From positions 1 through 5,986 of the forward strand of contig CAIQPA010000488.1 in NCBI GenBank assembly GCA_903873545.1: 5,986 nt of DNA. Direction: 5' to 3'. The stretch is from an uncultured delta proteobacterium (GTDB lineage: Bacteria > Myxococcota_A > Bradymonadia > REDH01). The notes beneath the pieces were generated by a model. That model saw only the letters and a list, made by a program, of their open reading frames with translations, was not told the origin of the DNA and did no database searches. The position numbers were made by a program, and so were the translations under genes. Positions 5,429 to 5,986 of the stretch are shown piece by piece. Numbering within the stretch: position 1 is the stretch's first letter; each line of letters starts with the position of its first letter.

Positions 5429-5986
5429 TCATGCCTCCTGCCCGGGAAGGTAGCGGCGGCGGAAGCGAGCCAGCGCGACAAGCCCCACTGCGACACCGAA
5501 CCAGAGTGTGGCGAAGCGGATGAGGTAGGTGATGGCGGCGGCCTCCGCAGCGCCGCTGGCGAGGCCGAGCCGGGTGAGCATGAGCCCGAGCGCGAGCTCC
5601 GTGACGCCAAGTCCGCCGGGGAGGAAGCTGACGGCGCCGAGCAGCGTGGTGGAGCCATAGACGAAGAGCGCTGCTCCGAAGGGGGGCGCTTGGTGGCCGA
5701 AGCCGTGGAGCAGCGTCCAGAGCGCAACGCCTTCGAGGCCCCAACCGACGATGGCGAGGAGCATGGCGACGGCCATCACACGGGGGCGGAGGAGCGCCGC
5801 CATGCCCGCCTGGGTGTCGCGCAGCAGCGGCACGAGGGCACCGAGGCGGGGGAGCCGTTCGAGGGCGGCGAAGAGCGGAGCGCTCCAGCGGGGCTGCGCG
5901 AGCAGCGGAACGAAGGCGACCGAGGCGAGGCAGACGGCAATGAGGAGATTGACAGCGCCCTGCCCCACCACAGCCGCGAGCGGCGC
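5429..5986 (-). CDS. UPF0104 / LPG_synthase_TM-family multi-pass membrane protein, N-terminus cut by window edge
   Basis: The last 185 residues are present; the frame is open to the right edge, so the start lies outside. Several hydrophobic helices are visible (NLLIAVCLASVAFVPLL, VMAVAMLLAIVGWGLEGVAL, GAALFVYGSTTLLGAV, and ITYLIRFATLWFGVAVGLVAL near the end). The diagnostic segment is SFLPGGLGVTELALGLML, followed by AAAITYLIRFATLWF; this P-GG-G-TE plus R-x-x-T-x-W pattern marks the family that includes the membrane part of lysyl-phosphatidylglycerol synthase and YbhN-like proteins. Members are usually 300-350 aa, so a little over half is seen. They are thought to move lipids or lipid-linked precursors across the inner membrane, but most are uncharacterised. 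No aminoacyl-transferase domain follows, so this is not a full lysyl-PG synthase. Its stop overlaps the ATG run of the M23 gene, indicating one operon and a shared envelope role. Confidence 0.88.
   Translation of the reverse strand, partial: APLAAVVGQGAVNLLIAVCLASVAFVPLLAQPRWSAPLFAALERLPRLGALVPLLRDTQAGMAALLRPRVMAVAMLLAIVGWGLEGVALWTLLHGFGHQAPPFGAALFVYGSTTLLGAVSFLPGGLGVTELALGLMLTRLGLASGAAEAAAITYLIRFATLWFGVAVGLVALARFRRRYLPGQEA
5434..5439 (-). promoter_or_regulatory. AGGAGG ribosome binding site ahead of a triple ATG
   Basis: A consensus AGGAGG lies inside the last codons of the upstream membrane-protein gene, followed by C and then ATGATGATG. Spacing is 1, 4 and 7 bases to the three ATGs (5432, 5429, 5426), so the third is the best placed. 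The upstream stop TGA (5431-5429) is embedded in the same ATG run, which allows stop-and-restart translation. Confidence 0.75.

Noticed and set aside
5427..5744. N-terminal extension of the M23 frame up to 5744
   Set aside because: The extra 104-106 residues are arginine- and histidine-rich out-of-frame translation of the upstream membrane-protein gene. A signal peptide and AGGAGG site mark the real start near 5426.

Overview
The window looks like chromosomal DNA from a high-GC Gram-negative bacterium, most likely of the former Deltaproteobacteria (Myxococcota or Bradymonadota type). This rests on the strong G/C preference at third codon positions and on the style of one gene: a lipoprotein with a DT-rich spacer followed by cysteine-rich 'TDADC' modules, which is typical of those predatory and social lineages. 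The lineage is an inference, since no rRNA or other marker is present. There are five protein genes, two of them cut by the window edges. I see no mobile element, tRNA, rRNA or CRISPR array.

Left part (1-2558, minus strand): a two-gene unit. The first gene (2558 to 1068) encodes a membrane receptor-like protein with two transmembrane helices, a CACHE-like periplasmic domain and a HAMP domain, but no recognisable output domain. Nine bases after its stop, in the same reading frame, begins a NamZ/DUF1343 (GH171) exo-beta-N-acetylmuramidase that runs off the left edge. It has no export signal, so it probably works in the cytoplasm, on the same side of the membrane as the receptor's HAMP domain.

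Centre (2559-2848): a divergent control region. It holds a TTGACA-type promoter candidate for the left unit and an inverted repeat nested between two direct repeats. To its right, on the plus strand, is the cysteine-rich lipoprotein (2849-3535). It meets the next minus-strand gene tail to tail, 26 bases away.

Right part (3562-5986, minus strand), in transcription order: the C-terminal half of a UPF0104/LPG_synthase_TM-family membrane protein; a periplasmic M23 (LytM-type) peptidoglycan endopeptidase whose start overlaps the previous stop; and, 74 bases further on, an orphan ParA-family ATPase with a TRASH-like zinc finger at its N-terminus and no ParB beside it.

The common theme is the cell envelope: a muramidase-family enzyme, an M23 endopeptidase, an envelope membrane protein, a receptor-like protein and a surface lipoprotein. 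The ParA-type ATPase could position something in this setting, but that is speculation. The least ordinary points are the receptor/NamZ pair, which share one frame separated by a single stop codon, and the zinc-finger/ParA fusion.
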